Of a stretch of DNA of 64,000 nucleotides, positions 32,755 to 44,227 are shown in pieces (within the stretch, counting starts at the first letter, position 1; each line of letters begins with the position of its first letter). Below the pieces are notes generated by a model. The model did not search any database and was not told where the DNA came from. It worked only from the letters and a program-made list of their open reading frames with translations. Both the position numbers and the translations under genes were made by a program. The stretch is from Meghimatium bilineatum. Lineage: Eukaryota > Mollusca > Gastropoda > Stylommatophora > Philomycidae. The stretch is taken from assembly GCA_034231615.1 (NCBI GenBank), contig CM067302.1:11336820-11400819 (forward strand), read 5' to 3'.

Positions 32755-33375
32755 ACTAACATATATATTGGAAACAACAGACTTAAACAAGTGAAAGAAT
32801 TCGCATACCTAGGAAGTAATATAATAATAGACAGCAAGAGCAGCAAAGAAATAAACAATAGATGTAGTAAAGCATACCACGCCCTAGGACAAATGACACC
32901 AATCTTCACAAACAAATATGTAGATTTAAACACCAAAATAACACTATTCAAATAAATTATTATACCAACGCTGTGTTATCGATGCCAAACATGGACAACG
33001 ACAACACTAGGCAAATGTAATTGTAAACTCGTGACAGCTGAAATGGCATGCTTACGCAGAATCCTAGGAATATCGCTAAGAGAGAGTGAGAAAATGAAGA
33101 CATTAGACCCATTAAAACTCGCACCACCCCAATCTTGGAATATATTAAGAGACAACAGATCAAATGCGTTGCACACATCAGTAGAATACCATCAGACAGC
33201 ATACCACAGCAAGCTATGCTACATAGATACAGCAAAGGCAGACCTAGAGACCGACCACGATAGACCGCCGAAATAAAAGAGGCGACAAATTCCACAATAT
33301 ATCCAACACACAAGAGGGCCGTCTCAATAAAACTCTTCTACCTCTGACGCTGAAATTCAACAAAGGATTTAGCGA
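32755..33375 (+). pseudogene. LINE RT C-terminal fragment, frameshifted
   Basis: Parts in different frames: RLKQVKEFAYLGS-like start, TLCYRCQTWTT-like middle, CKLVTAEMACLRRILGIS, CVAHISRIPSDSIPQQAM, then GRPRDRPR and KDLANRQTDRPTDR. Conserved order of the RT thumb region; clearly dead. Confidence 0.65.
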
Positions 33376-33559
33376 ATAGACAGACAGACAGACCAACAGA
33401 CAGACTATGAGTAGCACAGGTGAAAAATTATTTTGAAGTTGCTCTCAATGACCATCACACGTTACGTTATACCAACCTCTAGATAACACAAAGGAATGCC
33501 CATCAAAAGAGGAGTGCATTGGATGGTAGAAACAGAAGATGCCGTACTCAGATTTTACA

Positions 33560-34160
33560 AGATAGAAGAAGTAGGAAGAAGCTGTAAATGGATGGAAGTA
33601 AAGAGAAAACGTTCTTGACAAATGTTGTGATATATCTAGGAAGAGAATGGTTTGATACAGCTAGGTCAGCTATATCGTTTATCCATCGTCGTCTTAGACG
33701 GCCATTTCCTCTACTGCTGTTTACTTTGTCTTCTTCTATTAGTCTTTCCATGATATTATGTCTCTCTAGATGACCAAACAAATTCAGCTTTCTTGTTATG
33801 ATGTTATTTAGTAGCCAGCCCTCTCGCCGTCTAATGATTGTAATACTTCTTTGTTTGTCTTTTTTGCTGTCCGTGACATATGCACAATTTTTCTGTAGCA
33901 TCTCAATTGGAATGCGGCAATTTTCTATGCCATGTTTTATTTAGAGTCCAAGTCTCACAACCGTATATTGTCACAGGGAATATGCATGTTCATATCATAC
34001 ACAGTTTTACTTTGCTGCTGATACCTTGCCAGAGATTTTTCATTTGGACAAGTTTCGAAAACGTCATTGCCATCCTTCTCTTAATTTCTACTGCGCAGTT
34101 CTCTGAACTATTTATGTTTGTACCCAAGTAATCGAAATTTGATACTTCTTCCAGTTCAAG
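33560..34160 (-). pseudogene. LINE RT C-terminal fragment
   Basis: The minus strand: GWLLNNIITRKLNLFGHLER, HNIMERLIEEDKV, GRLRRRWINDIADL, preceded (higher coordinates) by 'TIYGCETWTLNKTWH'-type sequence. Related to 11873-12345. Confidence 0.65.
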
Positions 34161-34229
34161 GATATCAATTATTATTTATTATTTTTGGTTGAATAGCAGT
34201 GTCATATACACACTATAATTCCCTTTTTT

Positions 34230-34870
34230 GTATTAAGCTTAGCTCCACAGTTATTAAGCTTAGCTCCAGTTATTAAGCTTAGCTCCAGTTATTAAGCTTA
34301 GCTCCAGTTATTAAGCTTAGCTCCACAGTTATTAAGCTTAGCTCCAGTTATTAAGCTTAGCTCCAGTTATTAAGCTTAGCTCCACAGTTATTAAGCTTAG
34401 CTCGAGTTATTAAGCTTAGCTCCAGTTATTAAGCTTAGCTCCAGTTATTAAGCTTAGCTCCACAGTTATTAAGCTTAGCTCCAGTTATTAAGCTTAGCTC
34501 CACAGTTATTAAGCTTAGCTCCAGTTATTAAGCTTAGCTCCAGTTATTAAGCTTAGCTCCAGTTATTAAGCTTAGCTCCACAGTTATTAAGCTTAGCTCG
34601 AGTTATTAAGCTTAGCTCCAGTTATTAAGCTTAGCTCCAGTTATTAAGCTTAGCTCCACAGTTATTAAGCTTAGCTTCAGTTATTAAACTTAGCTCCACA
34701 GTTATTAAGCTTAGCTCCAATTATTAAGCTTAGCTCCAGTTATTAAGCTTAGCTCCAGTTATTAAACTTAGCTCCAGTTATTCAGCTTAGCTCTACAGTT
34801 ATTAAGCTTACCTTCCCAGTTATTAAATTTAGCTCGAGTTATTACGCTTACCTCCATAGTTATTAAGATT
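34230..34870. repeat. 19/21-bp array ATTAAGCTTAGCTCCAGTT
   Basis: About 33 copies; a 2-bp insertion (CCACAGTT) marks a subset in a semi-regular order. Every unit has AAGCTT. Confidence 0.95.
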
Positions 34871-34997
34871 AGCTCCACAGAATAAAGATGTCAATTTAAT
34901 TTTAGAAATCGTGCGCAGATCTGTGCGTATTACTAATTCATAAACTGGGGATTTGATGCGATGAATTTTTCAAATACTAGAAAACTATACACAAGAC

Positions 34998-35705
34998 CCC
35001 CGTGTGTTGCCTGGGCCTGAAAGGGGAGCAAAGAATAGCAACACTGTTTATCTTCCACGCATGTCGTAAAAGGAGACTAAGGAGGTTATGGGATGGAGTT
35101 GGCTGTCCCATCCCATATATGGTTAGCATGCGGTTGTGTCTGTGGGTCTCACCAATGGCTACTAGACAAACCACCCATGCAACAGAAAACCTTAGTAGAT
35201 GACATGCCTTTATATTGAGGTTACCTTCTTATAGAAGCTTCATGACACGTCATCTATACAATCCCGTAGTCGTAACTTTCGATAACAGTTACCAATGTTG
35301 TTCCGACAGGCCGACGTTGTGCTTGAACTAGCTACGGCACCGCGTGGGTGGGCGGAACATCAAAGAAACCTGTCGCAAGGGCCAGAGTTGTGCCCTGATG
35401 TCGAAGTCTGTTTCGGGGGCATTGGACTCGAGAAATCATCGAGTCGGGTGACTGCTGGAACAGAGAGCGGAACACTTATGGGAATACCCCACGTGCTGTG
35501 AGGCTAGTTTTCTAATCAAGAGAATCAAGAATACCATATAGGGTCAGTGACCCAAAGCCATGCTGAAGTCGGATATGTCAGACAGAAAGGCGCAGATATC
35601 GCAGCAATGCTGTAAACCATGACACAACGCATTCCGTTCTCCAGACTACATCCTGCTAATCTGCAGGAGTTTGAGAACGAACGCAGAAGAAGAAGAAAAA
35701 GAAGA
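34998..35705 (+). mobile_element. SINE A split by a B element, with 10-bp target duplication
   Basis: A parts are 34998-35119 and 35534-35705; outer duplication ATACACAAGA at 34988-34997 and 35706-35715. Starts CCCGTGTGTTGCCTGGGC, contains GCATGTCGTAAAAGGAGACT, ends GAGTTTGAGAACGAACGCAG and a GAAGAAGAA tail. Confidence 0.85.
35120..35533 (+). mobile_element. B element inserted in SINE A, 7-bp duplication
   Basis: CCATATA is duplicated at 35113-35119 and 35534-35540. Starts TGGTTAGCATGCGGTTGTG and ends AATCAAGAGAATCAAGAATA. Full length relative to 2622-3020. Confidence 0.85.
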
Positions 35706-35714
35706 ATACACAAG

Positions 35715-36150
35715 AAATTGATACCAGATAATGTAGCCATGTGGATCACTGGTCAGCAGCGGCGAGTTACTAAGAATTGCCTAGTTTTGCCAAGAGCTAG
35801 CTAGTTGGGGACTGGTTGTCGCAGCAAATCATCTTGTTATGCATTATCTTCTGAGTTGCCGAACTTTGTCAAAAGCTGGTCGGGGCTGCTTGTCGACGGA
35901 GAGTTTTCATCCGGAGTAACTGACCTTCCTTATTCCCTCATCAGCATTTGTGTGTAAGCTTATAGTCAATAGTACCTCAGTATCTGGTCTTTTTTTTCCA
36001 CTTTTGAATTTTGTGTATCTTAGCTTAGGCAGAAATGATAATCAATATAAGGTATTGACTTCCTGTTCCTGTCCTTCCGGCATCTCACTTTCATATTTCG
36101 GTTGGACACGTTTGTGTGTTGCAATCATTTCTATTCGTCGTCTTTTGATG
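35715..36150. other. Unassigned, probably Penelope-like 3' flank
   Basis: No exon supported. The right part leads into hammerhead-like motif H2, so it may be Penelope-derived non-coding sequence. Confidence 0.35.
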
Positions 36151-36154
36151 TTTT

Positions 36155-36200
36155 GCGCGTATATTGATAAAGGCGTTTTGGTCGAAACGCTGAATATGTT
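36155..36200 (+). ncRNA. Hammerhead-like motif H2
   Basis: TATTGATAAAGGCGTTTTGG then TCGAAACGCTG. GAAAC is kept; the CUGAUGA box is altered to TTGATAA. Confidence 0.35.
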
Positions 36201-36344
36201 TTGTGTATTGTTATTTGTGTGTTTTCTTGTTTGCCTATCATAACCCCTAGTTTTAGTAATAGTCCGTCGTGTTTAAATGTGGAACGTTCTAAAAAACTTG
36301 TGTTTTACGTAAGTAGAATTAAGTAGGCACCTGAAACTGTCAGT

Positions 36345-36670
36345 CATCTGGAGATCGAAGATCGCAAGTAAAAACATCAAACAACGACTATTCATCGCAA
36401 GTGTGATTCCATTATTGACATATGGATGTGAAAGTTGGAAATCTACCGCAATAAATCTACGACAAGTCTTCATGTGGACACCAGACGGGAAAGAAAACAG
36501 GGAAGACCAGAAATAACGCTCAGAAGAACATTTATGAATGAATTAAAATCAACAGGCATAAATGCACAAGATATGCAATCCTTGGCAACTGACCGACAAG
36601 CATGGAGAACTATGACATCCGTCCTATGTGCCAAACTTGGCAAAAGAGAAACTGACTGACTGATAATTAT
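36345..36670 (+). pseudogene. LINE RT 3' end (family Z), internally deleted
   Basis: GGAGATCGAAGATCGCAAGT through CATATGGATGTGAAAGTTGG, then a jump to CTTCATGTGGACACCAGACG and the reading ELKSTGINAQDMQSLATDRQ. About 190 bp present at 3690-3885 is missing. Confidence 0.7.
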
Positions 36671-36689
36671 GTAGGAATGATAGACTCTG

Positions 36690-36935
36690 CTAATGTTCTT
36701 GACAAGCATATCAAACATTAGGGGCAGACAATCAAGGTTTCCAGGGCATGTGCTGAGAAGAACACAGCTTGAACACTTAATAACCACTGGAAAGATCAAA
36801 GGGAGAATAGATAGGGGTCGACAAAGAGAAAAGTTACTAGATGGGCTTGTATCGTGGCACGGTAGAAGCTCACCAACCAAGCTTATTGACAACACAAGAG
36901 ACAGAGAATCGTGGAGAAACATGATCGCCTAAGCC
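36690..36935 (+). pseudogene. LINE RT C-terminal end
   Basis: GRQSRFPGHVLRRTQLEHLI, TTGKIKGRIDRGRQREKLLD and RDRESWRNMIA: the typical last segment of another non-LTR RT. Ends before 36940. Confidence 0.7.
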
Positions 36936-37091
36936 ATTCGGCATGTCACTTGAATGATTGAATGTTCTTGACAGACACTGAACGCCGAACATACGCACAT
37001 AAAACATACAGTCTTACCCCAACACTCACGTCTCATTGAGTTTCATAAATCAGTTCTCAGTGTACTCGAAGTCGTTTCATAGTGTGTTATC

Positions 37092-37690
37092 ACCTAGTGG
37101 TTCTTAAAGTGGGCTGTATGGCATCTCCCGAAGGGGACACTGTCATTTTTAAGAAGCGATAAATAAAATTAGATCAATGGGCGCTCGTGTGGTGCCGGGG
37201 CCCGAAAGGGGAGCAAAGAATAGCAACACTGTTTACCTTCCATGCATGTCGTAAAAGGCGACTAAGGAGCTTATGGGATGGAGTTGGTTGTCCCATCCCA
37301 TATAGCGTCAGTGACCCAAAGCCATGCTGAATTCGAATGTGTCAGGCTGAAAGGAGCAGATATCGTAGTAATGCTGTAAACCATGACACAACTCATTCCG
37401 TTCTCCGGACTACATCCTGCTAATCTGCAGGAGTTTGAGAACGAAGAAGAAGAAGAAGATCAATGGGGAACATTAACTCGCACTACATCCTGCTAATCTG
37501 CAGGAGTTTGAGAATGAACGCGTAGAAGATGAACCATTAAAAATAATTTTGACAATACATATAAGTGAATAGTAGCTTGTCTTGAATAAAGTTGGAAATC
37601 TTTTTGTGTGGCCCCATGGGGGTCCAAAAATATTGTAAAAATGACTTTAAAGGGGGTCAGATGAAATAAGGAGGTTGAAAACTGCTACAA
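37092..37690. mobile_element. hAT-like non-autonomous element, interrupted by SINE A
   Basis: Begins TAGTGGTTCTTAAAGTGGGC and ends GGAGGTTGAAAACTGCTA, imperfect inverted termini typical of hAT elements, with GGCCCCATGGGGGTCC and GGGGTCAGATGAAATAAG inside. No clear 8-bp duplication, so it is old. Confidence 0.5.
37182..37456 (+). mobile_element. SINE A with perfect 11-bp target duplication
   Basis: AGATCAATGGG at 37171-37181 and 37457-37467. Element CGCTCGTGTGGTGCCGGGGC ... GAGTTTGAGAACGAAGAAGA. It defines both ends of family A. A second tail fragment (CTACATCCTGCTAATCTGCA ... GAATGAACGCGTAGAAGATG) follows at 37481-37530. Confidence 0.9.
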
Positions 37691-37909
37691 GAAAACATAC
37701 GATGTTGCATGTTTGTGTGACACCCCGTGGGTGACTGTCCAGATACCATGGCATTTCATTTTAACATTTTATTCCCTGGGTTTTGATTGCATGATATCCT
37801 GGTAGGATCTTCAAAGTTAATCCAAATATGCCACTGTCTTTAAGATTTCTGGCTCAGTCAACTGGTAATCAGGATTAGTTAGTGGTATTGACTATTAGAT
37901 AAGTTTTCA

Positions 37910-38655
37910 GGTGTCAAACGAGATATTTTACTCGTGTGACGAGACAAGACACTTCAGTCGTGTGATTAGACGGGATATTTCCCTCGCATGACTAGACGAG
38001 ATACTTCATTCGTGTGACTAAATGAGATATTGCACTCGCGTGACTAGAAGAGATAATTCACTCGTGTGACTATATGAGATAATTCACTCGTGTGACTAGA
38101 TGAGATACTTTCCTCGTGTGACTAGAGGAGATACTTCACTCGTGTAACTAGACAAGATACTTCCCTCGTGTGACTAGATGAGATATTTCACTCGTGTAAC
38201 TAGACAAGATACTTCCCTCGTGTGACTAGATGAGATATTTCACTCGTGTGACTAGACAAGATACTTCCCTCGTGTGACTAGATGAGATATTTCACTCGTG
38301 TAACTAGACAAGATACTTCCCTCGTGTGACTAGATGAGATATTTAACTCGTGTGACTAGACAAGATACTTCCCTCGTGTGACTAGATGAGATATTTCACT
38401 CGTGTGACTAGACAAGATACTTCCCTCGTGTGACTAGATGAGATATTTCACTCGTGTGACTAGACAAGATACTTCCCTCGTGTGACTAGATGAGATATTT
38501 CACTCGTGTAACTAGACAAGATACTTCCCTCGTGTGACTAGATGAGATATTTCACTCGTGTGACTAGACAAGATACTTCCCTCGTGTGACTAGATGAGAT
38601 ATTTCACTCGTGTGACTAGATGAGATATTTCACTCGTGTGACTAGACGAGATACA
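37910..38655. repeat. 26/52-bp array (GATATTTCACTCGTGTGACTAGAC)
   Basis: About 28 copies. Alternate units differ (TTTCAC / CTTCCC), giving a 52-bp higher-order period. Confidence 0.95.
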
Positions 38656-38880
38656 TAATCCCTTCTATAAATATGGTTACAATTTATAATCCCTTCTCTA
38701 AATATGGTTACAATTTATAATCCCTTCTCTAAATATGGTTACAATTTATAATCCCTTCTCTAAATATGGTTACAATTTATAATCCCTTCTCTAAATATGG
38801 TTATAATTTATAATCCCATCTCTAAATATGGTTATAATTTATAATCCCTTCTCTAAATATGGTTATAATTTATAATTCTT
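38655..38880. repeat. 31-bp array (AATCCCTTCTCTAAATATGG...)
   Basis: Seven copies directly abutting the previous array. Confidence 0.9.
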
Positions 38881-39004
38881 TCGATACATTCCAAAAGTAC
38901 AAATACGATCTGTCTTGGATTTTTTTTTAAATTGGTAGCGTATCATATTCAGGACGTAGCTATCAACCCAGCATATTTTGGCTGTAGTGATTATGTAGGC
39001 AATA

Positions 39005-39130
39005 TAAATACGTTCAGAAGTTTGCCATTGCTTTCTGAACGGTAGAGATGCACAATTGCCTGTGACGGGGATCGAACTCAGTACCTCGGCCTTCACAGAC
39101 GGGCTCTGTACCACCCCGCCACAGAGACGG
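39005..39130 (-). mobile_element. tRNA-headed SINE
   Basis: The minus strand has TGGCGGGGTGGTACAGAGC (A-box-like), GAGTTCGATCCCC (B box) and then CCGTTCAGAAAGCAATGGC. A good promoter pair, but no acceptor-stem pairing, so a SINE rather than a tRNA gene. Confidence 0.6.
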
Positions 39131-39147
39131 ACTTGTATATACTAGAG

Positions 39148-39429
39148 CGCCCGTGTGTTGCCGGGGTCCGAAATGGGAGCAAAGAATAGCAACACTGTTT
39201 ACCTTCCACGCATGTCGTAAAAGGCGACTAAGGAGGTTATGGGATGGAGTTGGCTGTCCCATCCCATATAGGGTCAGTGACCCAAAGTCATGCTGAAGTC
39301 GGATGTGTCAGGCCGAAAAGCGCAGATATCACAGCAATGCTGTAAACCATGACACAACTCATTCCGTTCTCCGGACTACATCCTGCTAATCTGCAGGAGT
39401 TTGAGAACGAACGCAGAAGAAGAAGAAAA
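39148..39429 (+). mobile_element. SINE A with perfect 11-bp target duplication
   Basis: ATATACTAGAG at 39137-39147 and 39430-39440. Body nearly identical to 37182-37456 and 56566-56844. Confidence 0.9.
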
Positions 39430-39449
39430 ATATACTAGAGAAAAATAAT

Positions 39450-39660
39450 CTTGCAGTCTGCTTCTTCTGTGTTCTATTTCACACTCCCGCAGGTTACTAG
39501 GATGTTGTCCTGTGAGGAGAATGCCTTCTATCAAGAATTACAGCTTCTTCGCTATAATATCTGCGCCTTTCGGCTAGACACATCCAATTTCAGAATGTTT
39601 TCGGATCACTTTGATCCTGTACGGGATGTGACAGAAAATTCCACCACCATTAAAATTCAT
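39450..39660 (-). mobile_element. Degenerate SINE A, opposite orientation
   Basis: CTTCTTCTGTGTTC, CTCCCGCAGGTTACTAGGAT, ATATCTGCGCCTTTCGGCTA and GATCCTGTACGGGATGTGAC align with the reverse complement of family A. It forms an inverted pair with 39148-39429. Confidence 0.65.
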
Positions 39661-39774
39661 TAGCTGCTTGTTACGATGAACATGACAAGACACAATGTGG
39701 ATATTCATTGCTGCCACTTTCCATACTGCAACACATCGCTGTCATATATACCAGATCAATTAAATATAGAACAT

Positions 39775-40255
39775 GATGTCTCATGTACATTCAGATATAG
39801 AACATAATGTCTCACATACATTCAGATATAGAACATAATGTCTTACATACATTCAGATATAGAACATAATGTCTCACATACATTCAGATATAGAACATAA
39901 TGTCTTACATACATTCAGATATAAAACATAATGTCTTACATACATTCAGATATAGAACATAATGTCTTACATACATTCAGATATAGAACATAATGGCTCA
40001 CATACATTCAGATATAGAACATAATGTTTCACATACATTCAGATATAGAACATGATGTCTCACATACATTCAGATATAGAACATAATGTCTCACATACAT
40101 TCAGATATAGAACATAATGTCTCACATACTCGTACATTCAGATATAGAACATAATGTCTCACATACATTCAGATATAGAACATAATGTCTCACATACATT
40201 CAGATATAGAACATGATGTCTCACATACATTCAGATATAGAACATAATGTCTCCT
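39775..40255. repeat. 31-bp array (ACATTCAGATATAGAACATAATGTCTCACAT)
   Basis: About 15 copies. Confidence 0.9.
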
Positions 40256-40259
40256 ATAG

Positions 40260-40930
40260 AACTATATAGAACAAGCTCAATATATGGTGTTCAAAACCAA
40301 ACATAGAACACGCTGAATGTATGTATGCCTATACAACCAAAAATATAACAATATGAATGTCTGTATATAATCAAATATAGAATAAACAAATGTTATTTAT
40401 ACAACCAGATATAGAACAAATACAATGTATGTAAATAACCTAATATAGAACAAACTGAATGTCTGTACTAGCCAAATATAGAACAAACTGAATGTACACA
40501 TATTAACCATATATTAACCACATATAGAACAAACTGAATGTCTGTACTAGCCAAATATAGAACAAACTGAATGCCCACATATTAACCATATATTAACCAC
40601 ATATAGAACAAACTGAATGTCTGTATTAACCAAATATAGAACAAACTGAATGTTTGTATTAACCAAATATATAACAAACTGAATGATTATATTAACCACA
40701 TATAGAACAAACTGAATGTGTGTATTAACCAAATATATAACAAACTGAATGTTTGTACCAACCAAATATATAACAAACTGAATGTTTGTACCAACCAAAT
40801 ATATAACAAACTGAATGTTTGTACCAACCAAATATATAACAAACTGAATGACTATATTAACCACATATAGAACAAACTGAATGTCTATTAACCAAATATA
40901 GAACAAATTTAATGTACATATGCAGTTATA
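40260..40930. repeat. ~33-bp array (AACCAAATATAGAACAAACTGAATGTCTG)
   Basis: About 18 diverged copies. It shares ATATAGAACA with the neighbouring array, so it probably derives from the same seed. Confidence 0.85.
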
Positions 40931-40970
40931 TATTGTAAACACTCACTGTCTGGTATGTTCCTGTGGTCAG

Positions 40971-41083
40971 AGGTGGACGCGTGTTTGTAATGCCCTGGTC
41001 ACGGTGTATGGACACTATCCCCTCGTGCAACACTGTCAACTACGAACCAGCAAGGACCGCTACATTTTTTACGATCGGCACAG
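40971..41083 (+). CDS. Candidate internal exon (gene 2, exon a)
   Basis: A stretch bounded by acceptor-like CCTGTGGTCAG (ends 40970) and a strong donor CAG/GTAAGC (starts 41084). Two frames are open. The preferred one reads GGRVFVMPWSRCMDTIPSC and then VNYEPARTATFFTIGT, leaving in phase 1. The alternative frame reads like low-quality sequence (RWTRVCNALVTVYGH). The preferred frame joins in phase to 42046-42104. Two cysteines and an aromatic-rich C-terminal half suggest an extracellular beta-rich domain, but I do not recognise it. The polypyrimidine tract is mediocre, so this is a candidate only. Confidence 0.4.
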
Positions 41084-41299
41084 GTAAGCGGTCTACGACT
41101 GACGCTACAACTCACCTGCCACTAGACGACTTATGTAGAAGAATACGGTCGCCTTTAGTAACGACAGCAAACAACATGGCGCTTGCGCTGTTGTGTATTA
41201 AGATTAAATCTCCATTTTAGAATTCTCTGACTGGCATAAATTTCGTCACCGGGACAAACTGCAACATGTGTTACTAACGCTAGGCGCACAAGTTACAGT

Positions 41300-41480
41300 A
41301 TAGATTAATGTTGGCGTAGTGGGTAACTCATTTCTCTTATGTTTGAGAGGTTTCGGGTTCCATACCCGATCATGACATCTTGTTTACAAGTTGGTAACAT
41401 AACCTATTCACAACGTATTGATTTTTGATAATTTAAATATATTCAGTATGTTGCCATTGCTATCTGAACCGTTCTTTTTC
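41300..41480. mobile_element. tRNA-like SINE remnants
   Basis: TGGCGTAGTGGGTAACTCAT with GGTTTCGGGTTCCATACCC (41313-41368, +). It is followed by a minus-strand SINE body (GTTGCCATTGCTATCTGAAC at 41450-41469). Degenerate. Confidence 0.4.
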
Positions 41481-41510
41481 TTCAGTGTTAATTCTTAAAC
41501 TCCAGCTGGA

Positions 41511-41557
<47 letters not shown>

Positions 41558-41620
41558 CAACAGGACGATGGTTCCATCATATTTTCAAGCAGGATGTAAT
41601 CCAGAGAATATGGACCGACA
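41475..41620 (-). mobile_element. Degenerate SINE A2 with a TC microsatellite inside
   Basis: TTCTTCAGTGTTAATTCTTA, CTCCAGCTGGATCTCTCT, a (TC)n run (41515-41556), then CAGGACGATGGTTCC and GCAGGATGTAATCCAGAGAA: reverse complement of family A2. Confidence 0.6.
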
Positions 41621-41704
41621 CATGTGAACTTTTCAAACGTACAATTTCCTGCATCGTTGGCTCAGCCTTGTATCTGTATTAGTTAGTAAGTCAAAAGTAT
41701 CTCT

Positions 41705-42022
41705 TAATATGGTACCTTTTATGGTGGTACCTCTTACTATGGTACCTTTTATGATGGTACCTCTTATTATGGTACCTTTTATGATGGTACCTCTTACTAT
41801 GGTACCTTTTATGATGGTACCTCTTATTATGGTACCTTTTATGATGGTACCTCTTACTATGGTATCTTTTATGATGGTACCTCTTACTATGGTACCTTTT
41901 ATGGTGGTATCTCTTATGGTGGTATCTCTTATGGTGGTACCTCTAATGGTGGTATCTCTTATGGTGGTACCTCTTATGGTGGTACCTCTAATGGTGGTAT
42001 CTCTTATGGTGGTACCTCTTAT
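41705..42022. repeat. 30-bp then 15-bp array (GGTACCTTTTATGATGGTAC)
   Basis: A 30-bp unit on the left simplifies to GGTGGTATCTCTTAT on the right. Open in one frame (MVPFMMVPL). Lies inside the candidate intron 41084-42045. Confidence 0.9.
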
Positions 42023-42045
42023 GTGAAATACCCTCCTTTCAACAG

Positions 42046-42104
42046 AGGACGTTACTCCAATTTGGTTTTACAACCCTAACAAACTAGTAGAGGTTGTGGT
42101 TCTG
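42046..42104 (+). CDS. Candidate exon following 40971-41083 (gene 2, exon b)
   Basis: A strong acceptor (CCCTCCTTTCAACAG, ends 42045). Its first two bases complete the codon left open by the previous exon (giving Glu), after which the peptide is DVTPIWFYNPNKLVEVVVL. A donor GTAATA follows at 42105. If it is not used, the frame runs on through IPSPLPPNQLMKFFT to a TGA at 42153-42155. Phase agreement between two independently bounded segments supports a real intron (41084-42045), although that intron contains SINE remnants and a 30-bp array. A possible next exon starts near 42247 (SDDDLSSSAFFS) but has poor signals. Function unknown. Confidence 0.4.
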
Positions 42105-42184
42105 GTAATACCGTCACCACTACCCCCAAACCAATTGATGAAGTTTTTCACCTGATAGCGTGGCAGTTAGAGAAGCGCTTCGTA

Positions 42185-42570
42185 TCTCTTTACGACAATA
42201 TCTCTTTACGACAGTATCTCTTTACCTCAGTATCTCTTTACGACAGAGTCGGACGATGACTTGTCTTCAAGCGCGTTTTTCTCTGTGAGCACATTGTCTG
42301 GGATGATCGCAGGGAGCCACAGAGTTATGTGCTGTGAGTGCTACTCTCGCCAGTCGGTATGCAGTCTCTGTTGTGTGAGGCTCAGTGAATATGGGGAAAC
42401 CTGGGTACAGGGAAGTCATTCCTGTACGAGACACTTTGTGAGTCACTTTGTTAGATATTTTTTGAGACATTTTGCGAGACATTTTGCGAGACATTCCTTT
42501 GTGAGACATTTCGTGAGACACTTTGTGAGACATTGTGTAAAACATTTTGTGAGTGTGAGACATTTTTGTA
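42185..42570. repeat. Two short arrays (TCTCTTTACGACAGTA; GAGACATTTTGT)
   Basis: Four 16-bp copies at 42185-42245 and about ten 10-13 bp copies at 42430-42570. Confidence 0.75.
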
Positions 42571-42674
42571 TTCAACAATAAGCCGAGTACGATATGTTGT
42601 ATTCCCCACTCCTCTTCATTAATCCAACATCCCTTCCTACTCAGGACACATGAATAATAAATGTATGTTGAATA

Positions 42675-42745
42675 TGAGAGGCTAGAGCGTTGGCCTCACA
42701 CTCGTGAGGTCCTGTGTTTGATTACCGATAAGGACTTTTGCTACA
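42675..42745 (+). mobile_element. tRNA-like sequence
   Basis: GGCTAGAGCGTTGGCCTCAC then GAGGTCCTGTGTTTGATTAC gives A- and B-box-like blocks at tRNA spacing, without a clean acceptor stem. Probably a SINE head. Confidence 0.35.
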
Positions 42746-42754
42746 TACGAACAC

Positions 42755-43200
42755 ACATATTCTCTCACCCACACCTACCGCAAGAACACACAGATTCTCT
42801 TTCCCACACCTACCGCAAGAACACACAGATTCTCTCTCCCACACCTAACACAAGAACACACAGATTCTCTTTCCCACACCTAACACAAGAACACACATAT
42901 TCTCTCTCCCACACCTACCACAAGAACACACATATTCTCTCTCTCACACCTACCACAAGAACACACAGATTCTTTCTCCCACACCTAACACAAGTACACA
43001 CAGATTTTTTCTCCCACACCAAATACAGAAACTGACACAGTGTCTCTCCTACACCCAATACTAGCACACACACACACACACATATTGTCTCTCATACACC
43101 CAATACTAACACACACACACACACAAATAGTGTCTCTCTTACGCCCAATACTAACGCACACACACACATATTGTTTCTCTTACACCCAAAACTAGCACAC
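42755..43200. repeat. 33-bp array, then CA-rich decayed copies
   Basis: CCCACACCTACCACAAGAAC + ACACAGATTCTCT, about eight copies to 43020, followed by TCTTACACCCAATACTA + (CA)n copies. Confidence 0.85.
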
Positions 43201-43434
43201 CCACATATTACCTATTCTCATAAATACACGCAAACATGTTTCATTAGGCCAAACTTCAACCAGGATATGTCAATGGTTCTTCTATCGATTATCGATAAAT
43301 CCTAACTGATCTGCTATTGATCTCTGATAGCTACAACAATGATAGAGACACGTGTGACTTGCTACCAGATTAATCAGACGGGATTCAACCTGCAGCAGTT
43401 AAGTAGCGTCTCGAAATATGGATACATTCAATTC

Positions 43435-44085
43435 TCCCAATATACCGGGGGAAGAGAACAATTGAGAATACCGGGGGAAGAGAACAATTGAGAATACCAG
43501 AGAAAGGGGACAGTTTAGAATACCAGAGGAAGGGAACAATTGAGGATACAAGAGGTAGGGAATAATTGAGATTACCAGAGAAAGGGAACAATTAAGGATA
43601 CAAGAGGAAGGGAATAATTGAGATTACCAGAGAAAGGGAACAATTGAGGATACAAGAGGAAGGGAATAATTGAGATTACCAGAGAAAGGGAACAATTGAG
43701 GGTACAAGAGGAAGGGAATAATTGAGATTACCTGAGGAAGGGAACAATTGAGTATACCAGAGAAGGGAACAATTGAGAATGCCAGGGGAACAATTAAGAA
43801 TACCAGAGGAAGGGAATAATAGAATACCAGAGAATATAGCAACTGAGAATATCAGAGAAAGGGAACAATTGATAATACCAGAGGAAGGAAACAATTGATA
43901 ATACCAGAGAAAGGGAACAATTGAGAATATCAGACAAAGGGAATATTTGGGAATACCAGAGGAAGGGAACAATTGAGATTACCAGAGGAAGGGAACAATT
44001 GAGAATGCCAGAGGAAGGGAACAATTGAGATTACCAGAGAAGGGAACAATTGAGATTACCAGAGAAGGGAACAATTGAGAATAAT
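43435..44085. repeat. 26-bp array (GGGAACAATTGAGAATACCAGAGGAA)
   Basis: About 25 imperfect purine-rich copies. Confidence 0.9.
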
Positions 44086-44227
44086 AGGAAATGGGGTGCT
44101 AAAAGAACATTATCAGTTGATAACATCAATGAATGGTTTGTGAGTGATTATCCACATTTCCCCGTAATCCTGACCACAGGGATATTTAGTATATTTATCG
44201 CTGTTCTTATCTTCATTGTTGCTTGTG

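Noticed and set aside
39050..39130. Functional tRNA gene on the minus strand
   Set aside because: A and B boxes are present but arms do not fold into a cloverleaf and a SINE body follows directly.
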